Assembly (NCBI GenBank): GCA_963761705.1
Contig: CAVXHK010000004.1
Coordinates: 422,813 to 486,812 of the forward strand
Reading direction: 5' to 3'
Origin: CAVVKW01 sp963761705
GTDB lineage: Bacteria > Verrucomicrobiota > Verrucomicrobiia > Chthoniobacterales > JAATET01
Length of the DNA: 64,000 nucleotides
Positions 8,402 to 16,958 of this stretch are shown one piece after another. Each line of letters begins with the position of its first letter. The first letter of the stretch is position 1. Made by a program: the position numbers and the translations under genes. Under the pieces are notes generated by a model, which was not told where the DNA came from, did not search any database, and saw only the letters and a list, made by a program, of their open reading frames with translations.

Positions 8402-9979
8402 ATGCGCACTACCGCAACCTTCCGCACCCCTCTTCTCATCGCCCTAGCGGGACTTGTTCTCGTTCTCGCGGCCACTTTCATTTTCCCCAAGATCAACCCG
8501 AACCCTGCGGCAACCAACGAACGTGCCGAATTGGATCAATCCGCAGCTCCCGCCCGCGCAGAGCACGACACGACACCCCGCCTAATTCCGACGGTGATTC
8601 CAGCCAACCCCGCCGACTATCCCGACTTGATCCGTCAAGCCCTCAGGACTCCGGGACCTCAGGCGCAAAACGACATCGCGGCCGTCGCCCTCGCCTGGAT
8701 GGACCGCGACCTTCCCAACTTCATGAGCTTCGTGGACGAACTCGAGGTCGACGACGAGGACGGCACGTTGTGGGCGACGCTCGCTCCGGCGTTGATGTCC
8801 TGCCTGCCGGATGTGAGTGAACAAACGGCCCAATCGCCCGCGCTCCTCATTTTGGTCGAGCGGCTGATCTCGGATTTTGCCGTCACGGACCCCGTGCAAG
8901 CCCTCGCCTGGGCGCGCGAGTGGTTGCTCGATAGCGGCCTGGACTCCGCCCTCTCCGAGATCGCCCCGGAACTCGCCGCCTCGGATCCGGGTGCTGCCAC
9001 TGCGCTCGTAGCGGAGATCGCCGCGCCTCCGAAACGACTCGAAGCCGCGCGCGGTGTCGGATTCGTTCTGCGCGACGCCGATCCCGACTTTGCTCTCGTC
9101 TGGGTCGATAGCCTCACGCAGAAAGTCGACCGTGCCTACGCGCTGTCGGGAGTCATCGGCGGGATGGCAAAGTCGCACCCCTCCCGCGCTGGCTCCGTCT
9201 TCGCCGAGCGCACCGAAACGATGCAGATGCAATTCACGGAAGACATCCGCTCCGACCGCGAAGTCAGCGGCACTTCCCTTTCCCAAGTCTACGAGGGCCT
9301 CGATCCCGACGCCGCAGCGGCCGCGGAGGCAAATCTTCCCGACCCCACCATCGGCTACGTCGTCGACGCCGCCGCCGCCGTCGGCTCGACGTGGGCCCAG
9401 CAAGACCCCGGAGCCGCCCTCGCGTGGGCGCGATCACTTGCCGCGTCAAGAGGTCGGGGCGAAGCGCTCGTTTCCGTTTACGACGCCTGGATGGCGAGCG
9501 CTCCCGAGGCGGCCTACCGAGCCTACCAGTCGGAGTCCATCCGCGATTCCGCGCTCGCCAACACGGTCTTCGAGAAATGGGCGACCGATAATCCGATGAC
9601 CGCTGCGCGAGCCGCGCTCGCGCTCGCGCCGGGCGTTGAACGCTCCGCGGCGGTGGAGGGCGTTACTCGCGGCTGGATCGACAGCGGTGCCCAACCCGAC
9701 GCCGTTGCCAAGTGGTCCGCCGGGCTTCCGCTAACGGAAGAGCGCGACCGGACTCGTCTCGTGATCGCGTCCGAGGTCGCTGACGACGATCCCGTTTTCG
9801 CCTGGTCTCAAGCCAAAGAGATCACCAACCAGACGAAGCGCAACGATGCGTTCCGGGAGGTTTTTCCCGGTCTCGTCGAGGTCAACCCGCAGATCGCCCA
9901 GCGGGCGCTCGTTTCGACAACCCTTCCGACCGTCGAGATCGAGTATTATCAATCCATGATCGCCCCCTCGGCGCGGTAA
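8402..9979 (+). CDS. membrane-anchored repeat protein of unknown function
   Basis: 525 residues from ATG 8402. One N-terminal transmembrane helix (LLIALAGLVLVLAATFIF) is followed by a disordered stretch and then helical repeats of roughly 35-50 residues built on a DP-A-A-W-A theme: DPVQALAWAREW, DPGAATALVAEI, DPDFALVWVDSL, DPGAALAWARSL, NPMTAARAALAL. Such TPR/Sel1-like helical solenoids usually bind proteins. The gene faces a sigma / anti-sigma operon just downstream (35-base convergent gap). Similar repeat proteins are familiar neighbours of ECF sigma factors in Verrucomicrobia (from general knowledge). No catalytic motif was seen. Confidence 0.75.
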   Translation: MRTTATFRTPLLIALAGLVLVLAATFIFPKINPNPAATNERAELDQSAAPARAEHDTTPRLIPTVIPANPADYPDLIRQALRTPGPQAQNDIAAVALAWMDRDLPNFMSFVDELEVDDEDGTLWATLAPALMSCLPDVSEQTAQSPALLILVERLISDFAVTDPVQALAWAREWLLDSGLDSALSEIAPELAASDPGAATALVAEIAAPPKRLEAARGVGFVLRDADPDFALVWVDSLTQKVDRAYALSGVIGGMAKSHPSRAGSVFAERTETMQMQFTEDIRSDREVSGTSLSQVYEGLDPDAAAAAEANLPDPTIGYVVDAAAAVGSTWAQQDPGAALAWARSLAASRGRGEALVSVYDAWMASAPEAAYRAYQSESIRDSALANTVFEKWATDNPMTAARAALALAPGVERSAAVEGVTRGWIDSGAQPDAVAKWSAGLPLTEERDRTRLVIASEVADDDPVFAWSQAKEITNQTKRNDAFREVFPGLVEVNPQIAQRALVSTTLPTVEIEYYQSMIAPSAR

Positions 9980-10014
9980 CCAGATTTCGTCCAGCCGACT
10001 CTCGCCCCAGCAAT

Positions 10015-10449
10015 CTACCGGACTTCCAGAATGAAGATCAATCGCCCCTTTCCCCACTGCGGCCCCCGAATGAACAGGGGCGCATCCCGTGCCAGTTCGA
10101 CGTCGGAAGTGAGGATGAATCGCTGATCGGCGTAGAGCTCGAGACCGACTCGGTAGGCACTTTCGGTCCGTCCGTGGCAGCGCAATTTCAGGAAAAATCG
10201 TTTCGTCGGCACGACCCACTCTTCGGTCCCCTCGAGGATCTTCTCCTTGTCGTCCTCGATGAGGTAATAGGTGTTGTAGCCAAAAATTTCGCGGATCTGA
10301 TCGACGTAGGGTTCCAACTCCTTGGACGATGCCCCTGCGGGTTCTTCGGTTGTCGCCAGAACGAGCCCGGTCCAGATGCGGTCGGCCGCCGACGCGTAGG
10401 AACCCGTCGCGAGCAGGGCGACTGCGAAGATTGCGGACAAGCGGATCAT
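10015..10449 (-). CDS. small secreted protein of unknown function, sigma-operon member
   Basis: 144 residues with an N-terminal signal peptide (hydrophobic stretch, cleavage near SYASAA). The mature part is mixed alpha/beta, with no recognised motif. The ATG overlaps the anti-sigma stop by one base (TGATG), so the two are translationally coupled and this is the third gene of a sigma factor / anti-sigma / secreted protein operon. It could be a periplasmic sensor or an output of the regulon; that is inference. Confidence 0.7.
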   Translation of the reverse strand: MIRLSAIFAVALLATGSYASAADRIWTGLVLATTEEPAGASSKELEPYVDQIREIFGYNTYYLIEDDKEKILEGTEEWVVPTKRFFLKLRCHGRTESAYRVGLELYADQRFILTSDVELARDAPLFIRGPQWGKGRLIFILEVR

Positions 10450-10949
10450 CACAGCCGCTCCGTTGGCGGGATGTAGCCCGCGCCTTCAACCCAAAGGACG
10501 GAACCCCGCCCGCCCGGCACCTGGAAAACGTAAGCCTCAGCCGCGGGGTCCTGAGCCTGGGCTTCGATGACCCGGGTCACGAATTGCGCCTCCGCCCTCG
10601 TGGCCGATTCGCCCGTCATCCAAGCACCGGTCAGCACCCCCGCCACGACGAGAAGGAACGAACCCGCCCAGATCAATCGGGCAATTGGAAAAAGTCCACG
10701 CTGCGCTGGAGTCCGCTCCGTCTCCGTGCGCTCGCGCTCGATCGCTGCGAGGACCTGCGAGTTGACAAAATCTCCGTGCAGCAACCGCGCCGGCGGGACC
10801 GCCTCCCGCATCTGCTCACGCAGCGCAACCCAACCGTCCCGCTCTAGCGTGGCTTCGCCGACGTCGGGCAGATCCCGCTCGAACGCCACGCGCTCGGCTT
10901 CGTCCAGCGTTCCGTCGACCCAGGCCGTGTGTCGTTCTTCAAAGTTCAT
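10449..10949 (-). CDS. probable anti-sigma factor, single membrane-spanning
   Basis: 166 residues. The cytoplasmic N-terminal part (about 1-85) is short and acidic/helical, as in anti-sigma domains, with a FEERHTAWVDGTLDEAE opening typical of these proteins. One transmembrane helix (LIWAGSFLLVVAGVLTGAWM) follows, then a short periplasmic tail. It overlaps the upstream sigma gene by 11 bases, the usual coupling between an ECF sigma factor and its membrane inhibitor. It lacks the HxxxCxxC zinc motif of ZAS anti-sigmas. The call rests on context, topology and N-terminal character rather than a full domain match. Confidence 0.75.
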   Translation of the reverse strand: MNFEERHTAWVDGTLDEAERVAFERDLPDVGEATLERDGWVALREQMREAVPPARLLHGDFVNSQVLAAIERERTETERTPAQRGLFPIARLIWAGSFLLVVAGVLTGAWMTGESATRAEAQFVTRVIEAQAQDPAAEAYVFQVPGGRGSVLWVEGAGYIPPTERL

Positions 10950-11529
10950 TGTAGAGATCCCTCAATTCGATTTGCATTTTTTTCCGAGCGTAAAAGAGCC
11001 GCGACATCACCGTTCCCATCGAGCAATCCACGACGTCGGCGATCTCCTTGTAAGAAAGATCCTCCACTTCCTTGAGCACGATCACCTCGCGATGCTCGGG
11101 GCTCAACGTGGCCAGCGCCCGCTCGAATCGTTCGTAAAATTCTCCCCGCTCAACGCTCGCTCCCGGCCGGTCAGGCTGCCCCGGTGTTGTCCGTGACGCC
11201 GGGTCGATGGCCATCGGGCCAAGCTCAAGTTCAGATTGCGGGCGGATTTGCTTTTTTCGAAGCAGGTCGATGGCGGCATTCCGCCCGATCCGCGACAACC
11301 ACGCACCGAATTGCGTATTGCCGTCCAGGCGCCCGAGCGATTTCCACGCGCGGATAAACGCCTCCTGCGTGAGATCGAGGGCGTCCTCGGAATTTCGGAT
11401 GATGGAATACGTGACCATGTAAACGCGGTTGCGGTGGCGAGTCATCAGCTCGTCGAAAGCGGACGTGTCGCCCTCGCGACTCTTCGCGATGAGTGGCGCA
11501 TCGTCCTCTGCGGCGATCTCGTGACTCAT
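10939..11529 (-). CDS. ECF-family RNA polymerase sigma factor
   Basis: 196 residues with both ECF domains. Sigma-2 (about 15-85) contains DALDLTQEAFIRAW and FGAWLSRIGRNAAIDLLRK, which contact core polymerase and the -10 element. Sigma-4 (about 135-190) holds LSPEHREVIVLKEVEDLSYKEIAD and the helix-turn-helix region DCSMGTVMSRLFYARKK for the -35 element. A proline-rich linker joins them. It is first in an operon with the anti-sigma at 10449-10949 and a secreted protein. It presumably directs an envelope or extracytoplasmic response; the signal is unknown. Confidence 0.93.
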   Translation of the reverse strand: MSHEIAAEDDAPLIAKSREGDTSAFDELMTRHRNRVYMVTYSIIRNSEDALDLTQEAFIRAWKSLGRLDGNTQFGAWLSRIGRNAAIDLLRKKQIRPQSELELGPMAIDPASRTTPGQPDRPGASVERGEFYERFERALATLSPEHREVIVLKEVEDLSYKEIADVVDCSMGTVMSRLFYARKKMQIELRDLYNEL

Positions 11530-11573
11530 GGGGTAACGCCCCGACCCGTGGATTTATTCACCGAAAAATAACC

Positions 11574-12275
11574 CTACAGTTCCCCGCGACGCCGACGCAG
11601 CTCGACGCGATACTCGCCCATCATGTCGACAATTTTCTCGCGGATTGGGAAGAGCAGAACCGTAAGCGACTCGAGGTCGGATTGCGACATCGAGCCTGCC
11701 TCGTGCAGCCGGTAGGCCGCGTTGAGCGAGTCAGTCGCCGCTTTCAGACTGCGCTTCAGATACGCGATCGTCATGCCGACCTCGGAGTAATCGTCACCGC
11801 AGAGAGCGGCCGCCAATTTCGCCCCGCAGATCGCGACGCGTGACGCCATCTCGACGGCAACCGGGTTGTTCTTGAGAGCGTCACGCCCCTCGACGAGCGC
11901 GAAGACACGACGGTTGAGCTCCATGCTCTGAAGGTAAAGTTCGGAGTTCTGTAACTCGTCGAGTTCCTCGTCTTCTTCATCCTCCTCTTCGTCGTCCAGA
12001 TCGAGTTCGTCGCTACCTTCTTCGTCGCCGTCCCCTTCGTCTTCGGCGGAAAATTCCGAGACGGTTCCCCAATCCTCAGCTGCGTCGTCGTCCGATTCAT
12101 CCATGACGTGATTCCATCCCATCTCGAGAGCGATGATCTCGTCGCGGTCGGGATGGTCAGAATACTTCTCGAAGAGCGCAAAGTATTGGTCGGTCTTACG
12201 GTCCTGCTGTTGCAGAAACCGCTCCCACTCATACTCGTCCCAAAGCTCGGGACACCCGAAATCGTCGTCCGGCAT
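11574..12275 (-). CDS. conserved acidic protein of unknown function
   Basis: 233 residues, cytoplasmic, no signal or membrane segment. Residues about 70-125 are an extreme Asp/Glu tract (runs such as DLDDEEEDEEDEELDEL). The rest is helical, with aromatic-rich DELWDEYEWERFLQQQDRK-like character at the N-terminus and a four-helix-like C-terminal half. It lies nine bases downstream of rlmN on the same strand, so probably co-transcribed. No domain is recognised. The acidic tract could mimic nucleic acid or bind basic proteins, but that is speculation. Confidence 0.7.
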   Translation of the reverse strand: MPDDDFGCPELWDEYEWERFLQQQDRKTDQYFALFEKYSDHPDRDEIIALEMGWNHVMDESDDDAAEDWGTVSEFSAEDEGDGDEEGSDELDLDDEEEDEEDEELDELQNSELYLQSMELNRRVFALVEGRDALKNNPVAVEMASRVAICGAKLAAALCGDDYSEVGMTIAYLKRSLKAATDSLNAAYRLHEAGSMSQSDLESLTVLLFPIREKIVDMMGEYRVELRRRRGEL

Positions 12276-12284
12276 AGGAGTTTT

Positions 12285-13364
12285 TTAGGTCACCGCCGCC
12301 GCATCCGCAACGGGTTTCTCGCGTTCCGTTTGCAGCCGCAGTTGCCCGCACGCCGCCGCGATGTCGTGTCCCTTCTCGCGTCGCAGCGTGGCCGAGACCT
12401 TGGCCGCGTGCAGCACGTCAACAAAATCCTCGCACACGTCGTCCGGCGGGCGCACCCAGTCGAGCCCGTCCACGGAATTGTAGGGGATCACGTTCACCTT
12501 CGCGTTTAGTCGCCGCACGATCCGCGACAGTGCGATCGCTTGGTCGGCCGAGTCGTTCACTCCAGCAATGAGGATAAACTCGAACGTGATCTTCTGCTTC
12601 TTTTTCTCGCAATGATACGCGCACGCCTCCAACAACTCATCCAGCGGATGCTTTCGGTTCACCGGCATAATGAGATCCCGCACCTCGTCGGTGGCCCCGT
12701 GCAGCGACACCGCGAGCCGCACTTGCAGCGGCTGATCCGCCAAGTCGCGGATGCGCGGCGCCAGGCCGCTGGTTGAAACGGTCACGTGCCGGGCGCCGAC
12801 GTTTGGTCCCCACGGCGCGTTGATGATCCCAATGGCCCGCATGAGATTGTCGTAATTGGCGAACGGCTCGCCCATGCCCATGAACACAAGGTTGTTGACC
12901 CGCTCGCCTGCGATAGCCTCGACTTGGAGGAGCTGATCGACGATCTCGCCCGCGTCGAGATTGCGCTTCCAACCGTCCAACCCGCTCGCGCAAAACTTGC
13001 ACCCGTAAGCGCACCCGACCTGCGACGACACGCACAGCGTCCGCCGATCGGACGCCCCGCCGTAGAGCGCGGGCGACGCCGGGATGAGCACCGTCTCGAT
13101 GAGCTGCTCGTCGTGCAGGCGAAACAGAAATTTTTGCGTGGTGTCCGCGGAGCCAATCGTCCGAACCAATTCCAGGGGCCGATCCTCGAACTCGCCCGCC
13201 AGCCGCTCGCGCGTCGCAGCGGGAAGATTCGTCATCGCCGAAAATTCCCGGACCCGCTTCTGGTAAAGCCACTCGATCACTTGCTTCGCCCGATAGGCTG
13301 GCTCGCCGACGCTCCGAAACCGCTCCGCCAGCTCGTCGAGCGTCAGGGATTTAATCGAATTCAT
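12285..13364 (-). CDS. rlmN: 23S rRNA (adenine-2503-C2)-methyltransferase
   Basis: 359 residues from ATG 13364. Radical-SAM enzyme that methylates A2503 of 23S rRNA and A37 of some tRNAs. The CxxxCxxC cluster motif GCAYGCKFCASG, the MGMGEP motif, VSTSG and SLHGATDEVR are all present, as are the N-terminal HhH-like domain (ELAERFRSVGEPAYRAKQ) and the C-terminal Cys-containing segment (DIAAACGQL). Its length matches the family. A TTG two codons upstream is possible but the ATG is preferred. It heads a likely two-gene unit with the acidic protein at 11574-12275. Confidence 0.95.
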   Translation of the reverse strand: MNSIKSLTLDELAERFRSVGEPAYRAKQVIEWLYQKRVREFSAMTNLPAATRERLAGEFEDRPLELVRTIGSADTTQKFLFRLHDEQLIETVLIPASPALYGGASDRRTLCVSSQVGCAYGCKFCASGLDGWKRNLDAGEIVDQLLQVEAIAGERVNNLVFMGMGEPFANYDNLMRAIGIINAPWGPNVGARHVTVSTSGLAPRIRDLADQPLQVRLAVSLHGATDEVRDLIMPVNRKHPLDELLEACAYHCEKKKQKITFEFILIAGVNDSADQAIALSRIVRRLNAKVNVIPYNSVDGLDWVRPPDDVCEDFVDVLHAAKVSATLRREKGHDIAAACGQLRLQTEREKPVADAAAVT

Positions 13365-13449
13365 CTGCAAGATCTAACACGCGCTCTTGCGGCGGAAAGA
13401 CCTCTTCCTCGCCATCGCGCCTCGCCCGAGTCTATCTTTTGTCTCGAAC

Positions 13450-14250
13450 GTGCCCACCGAACCTCCTGATCCCTTCGCCGAAATGGCCCGCCTCGGCGCG
13501 ACCCAGCAGTCTCACGCGTTGGTCCTCGTCACCGCGACGCGCGGAAGTACCCCGCAGGACCCGGGCGCGAAGATGGTCGTCACCCCGGCCGGACTGGCCG
13601 CCGGGACCGTCGGCGGTGGCAAGATCGAAGCCGCCGCCATCCGCCACGCGGTCGCGCTGCTCGCCGATCCTGGTTCCCCGCGGACTGACACGGTCGATTG
13701 GAATCTCCAGCGAGACATCGGGATGACGTGCGGTGGCACGATGACCCTCTACTTCGAACTCCACCGTCCCGCCGCCTGGACCATCGCGCTTTTTGGAGCC
13801 GGGCACGTCGCCGCGTCGCTGGTTCCCGTGCTAGCGCCGCTTGATTGCCGGATCATTTGCCGCGACCCGCGCGCCGAGTGGATCGAGCGCCTCCCCTCGG
13901 CGGCCAACGTGACGGCTGACGTCGTCGAGGGCCTGGCGGATTCCGTTGCGGATCTACCCGACGGCACCTACGCGTTGCTGGTGACCCAAGGCCACGCAAC
14001 GGATTTCCCCATTCTTCAAAGAATCCTAGAAACTCGAGATTTTCCCTTCGTAGGGGTGATCGGCAGCCGCTCGAAACGAGCTGTCCTCGAACGAGAACTT
14101 CGCGCCGCGGGAATCTCGGCCGATCGGGCCGCGCGATTTGAATGCCCCCTCGGCCTCCCCGTCGGGTCAAATCACCCGCACGAGATCGCCATCAGCATCG
14201 CGGCCGGTCTCCTCGCCGCTCGCGACCGTTACCGCGACGGGACGGCGTAG
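13450..14250 (+). CDS. XdhC/CoxI-family protein
   Basis: 266 residues from GTG 13450 (VPTEPPDPFAEMARL). The N-terminal XdhC_CoxI domain carries HALVLVTATRGSTPQDPGAKM and the TVGGGKIE motif; the C-terminal Rossmann domain (IALFGAGHVAASLVPVLAPL ... GVIGSRSKR) resembles that of xanthine-dehydrogenase maturation factors. These proteins help insert sulfurated molybdenum cofactor into xanthine dehydrogenase-type enzymes. No molybdoenzyme gene is in view, so the partner is unknown. The 3' end overlaps the convergent gene at 14229-14990 by 22 bases. Confidence 0.85.
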   Translation: MPTEPPDPFAEMARLGATQQSHALVLVTATRGSTPQDPGAKMVVTPAGLAAGTVGGGKIEAAAIRHAVALLADPGSPRTDTVDWNLQRDIGMTCGGTMTLYFELHRPAAWTIALFGAGHVAASLVPVLAPLDCRIICRDPRAEWIERLPSAANVTADVVEGLADSVADLPDGTYALLVTQGHATDFPILQRILETRDFPFVGVIGSRSKRAVLERELRAAGISADRAARFECPLGLPVGSNHPHEIAISIAAGLLAARDRYRDGTA

Positions 14251-14990
14251 TCTTTTTCCGCGACGATGGTGTAATTTCCGTCCTCGGCTTGTTTCAAACG
14301 GAATTCCTTGGTGAAATAAAACGCGTCGCGCTCCGAGAAACTCCCGACCGCGGTGACCGTTCCGTCGAGCATCCGGTTGATTGAATTCACCCGGAAGACC
14401 GCCCCGCGATCCAGCGTCCGCCGGTCCAGGATGCCGTCACGCGGCACGAGCATCGCCCGGGAATACGGCAGGATCGTCAGACCCGCCTCGCCGTCGTCGG
14501 ACGCCTTCTGGAGGCGATCGACGACTACCGGCGGCGGGTCGTCGCCGAGCTCGCCCGACGCCAGAAAAAACGTGTCCACTTTCGTCGCAAATCCAAGTTC
14601 ACGGAATTCCAGCATCCGCCGAAACACGGCTTCCATGACCGCCGTATCCGAGTCCATTTCCGGATACGGGATGGTCCGATTATAGCTCGCGTCGAGACGG
14701 TCATCGAGCGTTGGCTGACTGCCGGGCGCGCCGAGGAGCTTGCCTTCGACGCTGCTGCGTGAGCGCGCGACGCCGGAAGCCGACTTTTTGACCGTCCGCG
14801 TTTGGCGATGAACGACGGTCTCCTGGGTGTCGCGGTTCGCTTTGAGTTCAAGCTCCGCCCCGCGAGTCTCGTATTGCCGCTCGTAGAGTTCCTGCGTCGT
14901 GATCCCGCGCACCGTGTAAGGATATTGAAACTGCTGCGCCTGGAGCAGGATGGGTGTCAGCAAGCAGAGCGCCGTGAGCAGGGACTTCAT
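14229..14990 (-). CDS. secreted protein of unknown function
   Basis: 253 residues with an N-terminal signal peptide (MKSLLTALCLLTPILLQAQQ, cleavage near LQAQ). Residues 30-75 are Arg/Glu/Gln-rich and helical (TTQELYERQYETRGAELELK), followed by a mixed domain. No known motif. Divergent from kdsA (81-base gap) and convergently overlapping xdhC. Conserved-looking coding bias supports a real gene, but its role cannot be stated. Confidence 0.65.
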   Translation of the reverse strand: MKSLLTALCLLTPILLQAQQFQYPYTVRGITTQELYERQYETRGAELELKANRDTQETVVHRQTRTVKKSASGVARSRSSVEGKLLGAPGSQPTLDDRLDASYNRTIPYPEMDSDTAVMEAVFRRMLEFRELGFATKVDTFFLASGELGDDPPPVVVDRLQKASDDGEAGLTILPYSRAMLVPRDGILDRRTLDRGAVFRVNSINRMLDGTVTAVGSFSERDAFYFTKEFRLKQAEDGNYTIVAEKDYAVPSR

Positions 14991-15071
14991 TGAAGAAATT
15001 TATCCACCCGGGCGACAGAAGTCGATGGCGGAAAAACTGGCACACCCCCGGCGATGCGATAAGCTCCGGCG

Positions 15072-15890
15072 ATGGGAAGTCGGTCAGTGCGAGTCGGGAA
15101 TCGAAAAATCGGCGGGGGCAAACCGCTTTTCATCCTCGGTCCCTGCGTGATCGAGACCCCGGCTTTCACCCGCCGGATGGCCAAAAAGATCGACGCGATC
15201 TGCCAGGAAGTCGGCGCTGACTACGTTTTTAAAGCCTCCTACGACAAGGCGAATCGCAGTTCGGTGAAGTCTTTTCGCGGCACCGCCGTTGCCGATGGTT
15301 GCAAGCTGCTCGCGGAGATCGGGGCCGATCTCGGCGTCCCGGTCACGACCGACATTCACTCGCCGCAAGAAGCTGCCATCGCCGCGGAGTTTATCGACCT
15401 CCTTCAGATCCCCGCATTTCTGTGCCGCCAGACGGACCTCATCACCGCTGCCGCCGAGACTGGACGCACCGTCAACGTGAAAAAGGGCCAATTTCTTGCG
15501 CCCTGGGATATGCGCAACGTCGCGGACAAACTCAAAGCCGCCGGGTGCAAGGAATTCTGTTTCACCGAGCGCGGCACGACCTTCGGCTACAACAATCTTG
15601 TCGCCGACATGCGCTCGATCCCGTGGATGCAAGAGCTCGGCGTCCCCGTCATCTTCGATGCCACGCACTCCGTTCAGCGCCCAGGCGGTGGCGGCGACAC
15701 CACCAGCGGCGACGGCAAGCTGGCTCCCGTCCTCGCCCGGGCCGCGGTTGCCGCCGGGTGCGACGGTGTTTTTATTGAAACTCACGAGAATCCCACTAAA
15801 GCCTTGTCCGATGGTCCGAACCAAGTCCCGTTGCGCCACCTCGCCGCGCTCCTTCGCCAGCTTCTGGCTCTCCACGATGCGGTTCACTAG
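15072..15890 (+). CDS. kdsA: 3-deoxy-8-phosphooctulonate synthase (KDO-8-P synthase)
   Basis: 272 residues. Condenses phosphoenolpyruvate with arabinose-5-phosphate to make KDO-8-phosphate, the precursor of the lipid A-core sugar, so the organism makes LPS. Key segments: FILGPCVIE near the start, FKASYDKANRSS, GVPVTTDIHS, VKKGQFLAPWDM, FDATHSVQRPG and FIETHENP, all typical of this DAHP-synthase-fold enzyme. It opens a run of overlapping genes: the LptC-like gene starts 14 bases before the kdsA stop, followed by lptA and lptB. ATG 15072 gives a family-length protein. Confidence 0.95.
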   Translation: MGSRSVRVGNRKIGGGKPLFILGPCVIETPAFTRRMAKKIDAICQEVGADYVFKASYDKANRSSVKSFRGTAVADGCKLLAEIGADLGVPVTTDIHSPQEAAIAAEFIDLLQIPAFLCRQTDLITAAAETGRTVNVKKGQFLAPWDMRNVADKLKAAGCKEFCFTERGTTFGYNNLVADMRSIPWMQELGVPVIFDATHSVQRPGGGGDTTSGDGKLAPVLARAAVAAGCDGVFIETHENPTKALSDGPNQVPLRHLAALLRQLLALHDAVH

Positions 15891-16380
15891 CGCCGCCCCG
15901 CTCGCCGCTTTGTTTCTGTTCGCCTTCGGCTTTACGGCCTCCGCGGAGTCGAAATCGAAGGACGACAAACAGGAAATCGAGCTCGCCGCTGAGAGCACCA
16001 GCGAGGAGGACGCGATGTTTCGAGAGCTCCCCGTCGGCGAGCCATTCGAAGGCGTCCGGATCCCGCAGATGGATGCCAACGGCAATTTGCGCATGCTCTT
16101 CGACACGAAGAAAGCCACCCGCATCGACGACAGCCACATCGACATGGAGAAGCTCAAGATCGAGATTCACAACGAAGACGGCACCACCTTTCAGGTCGCG
16201 ATGCCCCACTCGGTCTTCAATCTCGACACCAACATTCTCGCCAGTGACACCCCGGTCGAGATCCGTCGGGAGGACTTCATCATCACCGGCGACACGGCAA
16301 ATTTTCACACGAAGACGAAATACGGCCACATCATCGGCAACGTCAAAATGATCATTTTCAACACCGAAGACATCGAATGA
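15877..16380 (+). CDS. lptC: LptC-like LPS export protein
   Basis: 167 residues from ATG 15877, inside the last codons of kdsA. A signal peptide / membrane anchor (APLAALFLFAFGFTASAES) is followed by an OstA/LptC-type beta-jellyroll domain (LRMLFDTKKATRIDDSHIDM ... IHNEDGTTFQVAMPHSVFN ... HTKTKYGHIIGNVKMII). LptC bridges the LptBFG transporter and the periplasmic LptA filament. The assignment rests on the fold-like pattern and on position between kdsA and lptA/lptB. It overlaps the next start by four bases (ATGA). Confidence 0.75.
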   Translation: MRFTSAAPLAALFLFAFGFTASAESKSKDDKQEIELAAESTSEEDAMFRELPVGEPFEGVRIPQMDANGNLRMLFDTKKATRIDDSHIDMEKLKIEIHNEDGTTFQVAMPHSVFNLDTNILASDTPVEIRREDFIITGDTANFHTKTKYGHIIGNVKMIIFNTEDIE

Positions 16381-16958
16381 GTAACCGCCTTATCCCCATC
16401 GCCATCGCCCTCTGGCTCACCCTCGGCACCGCCCTCGTCGCCCAGTCCAATTCCGCGACGATGAGTCCCGGCGACTCCAAGAAAAAAGATCCAGCGGGCT
16501 TGGGCCTCTTGCAAAAAGACCGCCCGAAAGGCGCGAAGACCGAGATCACCGCCGAGGACGAAGCCACGTTCGACAACGAGGCGAACCTCGCGACCTTCAA
16601 AGGCCGCGTCGTCGTCAAGGACCCACAGTTCACCCTCTTCTGCGACGTCCTCGAGGTCTTCCTCAACGCCGAGCGCAAGGGCATGGACCGCGCCGAGGCG
16701 GTCGGGAATGTCGTGATCATCCAGGAAAACGTCGACGACGAGGGCGACATCGTGAAGTCCATCGGGCGGGCGGGCAAAGCGCTCTTTGAACCCGCCAGCG
16801 GCGACATCACGCTCACGATCTCCCCGCAGATTCAGCAGGGCATCAACAACCACGTTGCCGCCACGCCGGAGACCGTCATGATCATGAATCGCCAGGGTAA
16901 ACTCACCACCGTCGGGAAAAGCCGCACGACCATCGTCGACGCGACCGAGACTCAGTAA
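16377..16958 (+). CDS. lptA: LptA/OstA-like periplasmic LPS carrier
   Basis: 193 residues. A signal peptide (LIPIAIALWLTLGTALVAQS) and Lys-rich spacer precede an OstA-N domain: ITAEDEATFDNEANLATFKG, VVVKDPQFTLFCDVLEVFL and AVGNVVIIQE show the repeated short beta strands of LptA, which forms the periplasmic bridge carrying LPS to the outer membrane. It overlaps the LptC-like gene by four bases, and the ATP-binding gene begins immediately after its stop. The C-terminal 40 residues match the family less well. Confidence 0.8.
   Translation: MSNRLIPIAIALWLTLGTALVAQSNSATMSPGDSKKKDPAGLGLLQKDRPKGAKTEITAEDEATFDNEANLATFKGRVVVKDPQFTLFCDVLEVFLNAERKGMDRAEAVGNVVIIQENVDDEGDIVKSIGRAGKALFEPASGDITLTISPQIQQGINNHVAATPETVMIMNRQGKLTTVGKSRTTIVDATETQ

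Noticed and set aside
12531..12538. HIP1 octamer in rlmN as sign of cyanobacterial DNA
   Set aside because: Isolated copy inside a gene with block A character; chance occurrence in GC-rich sequence.
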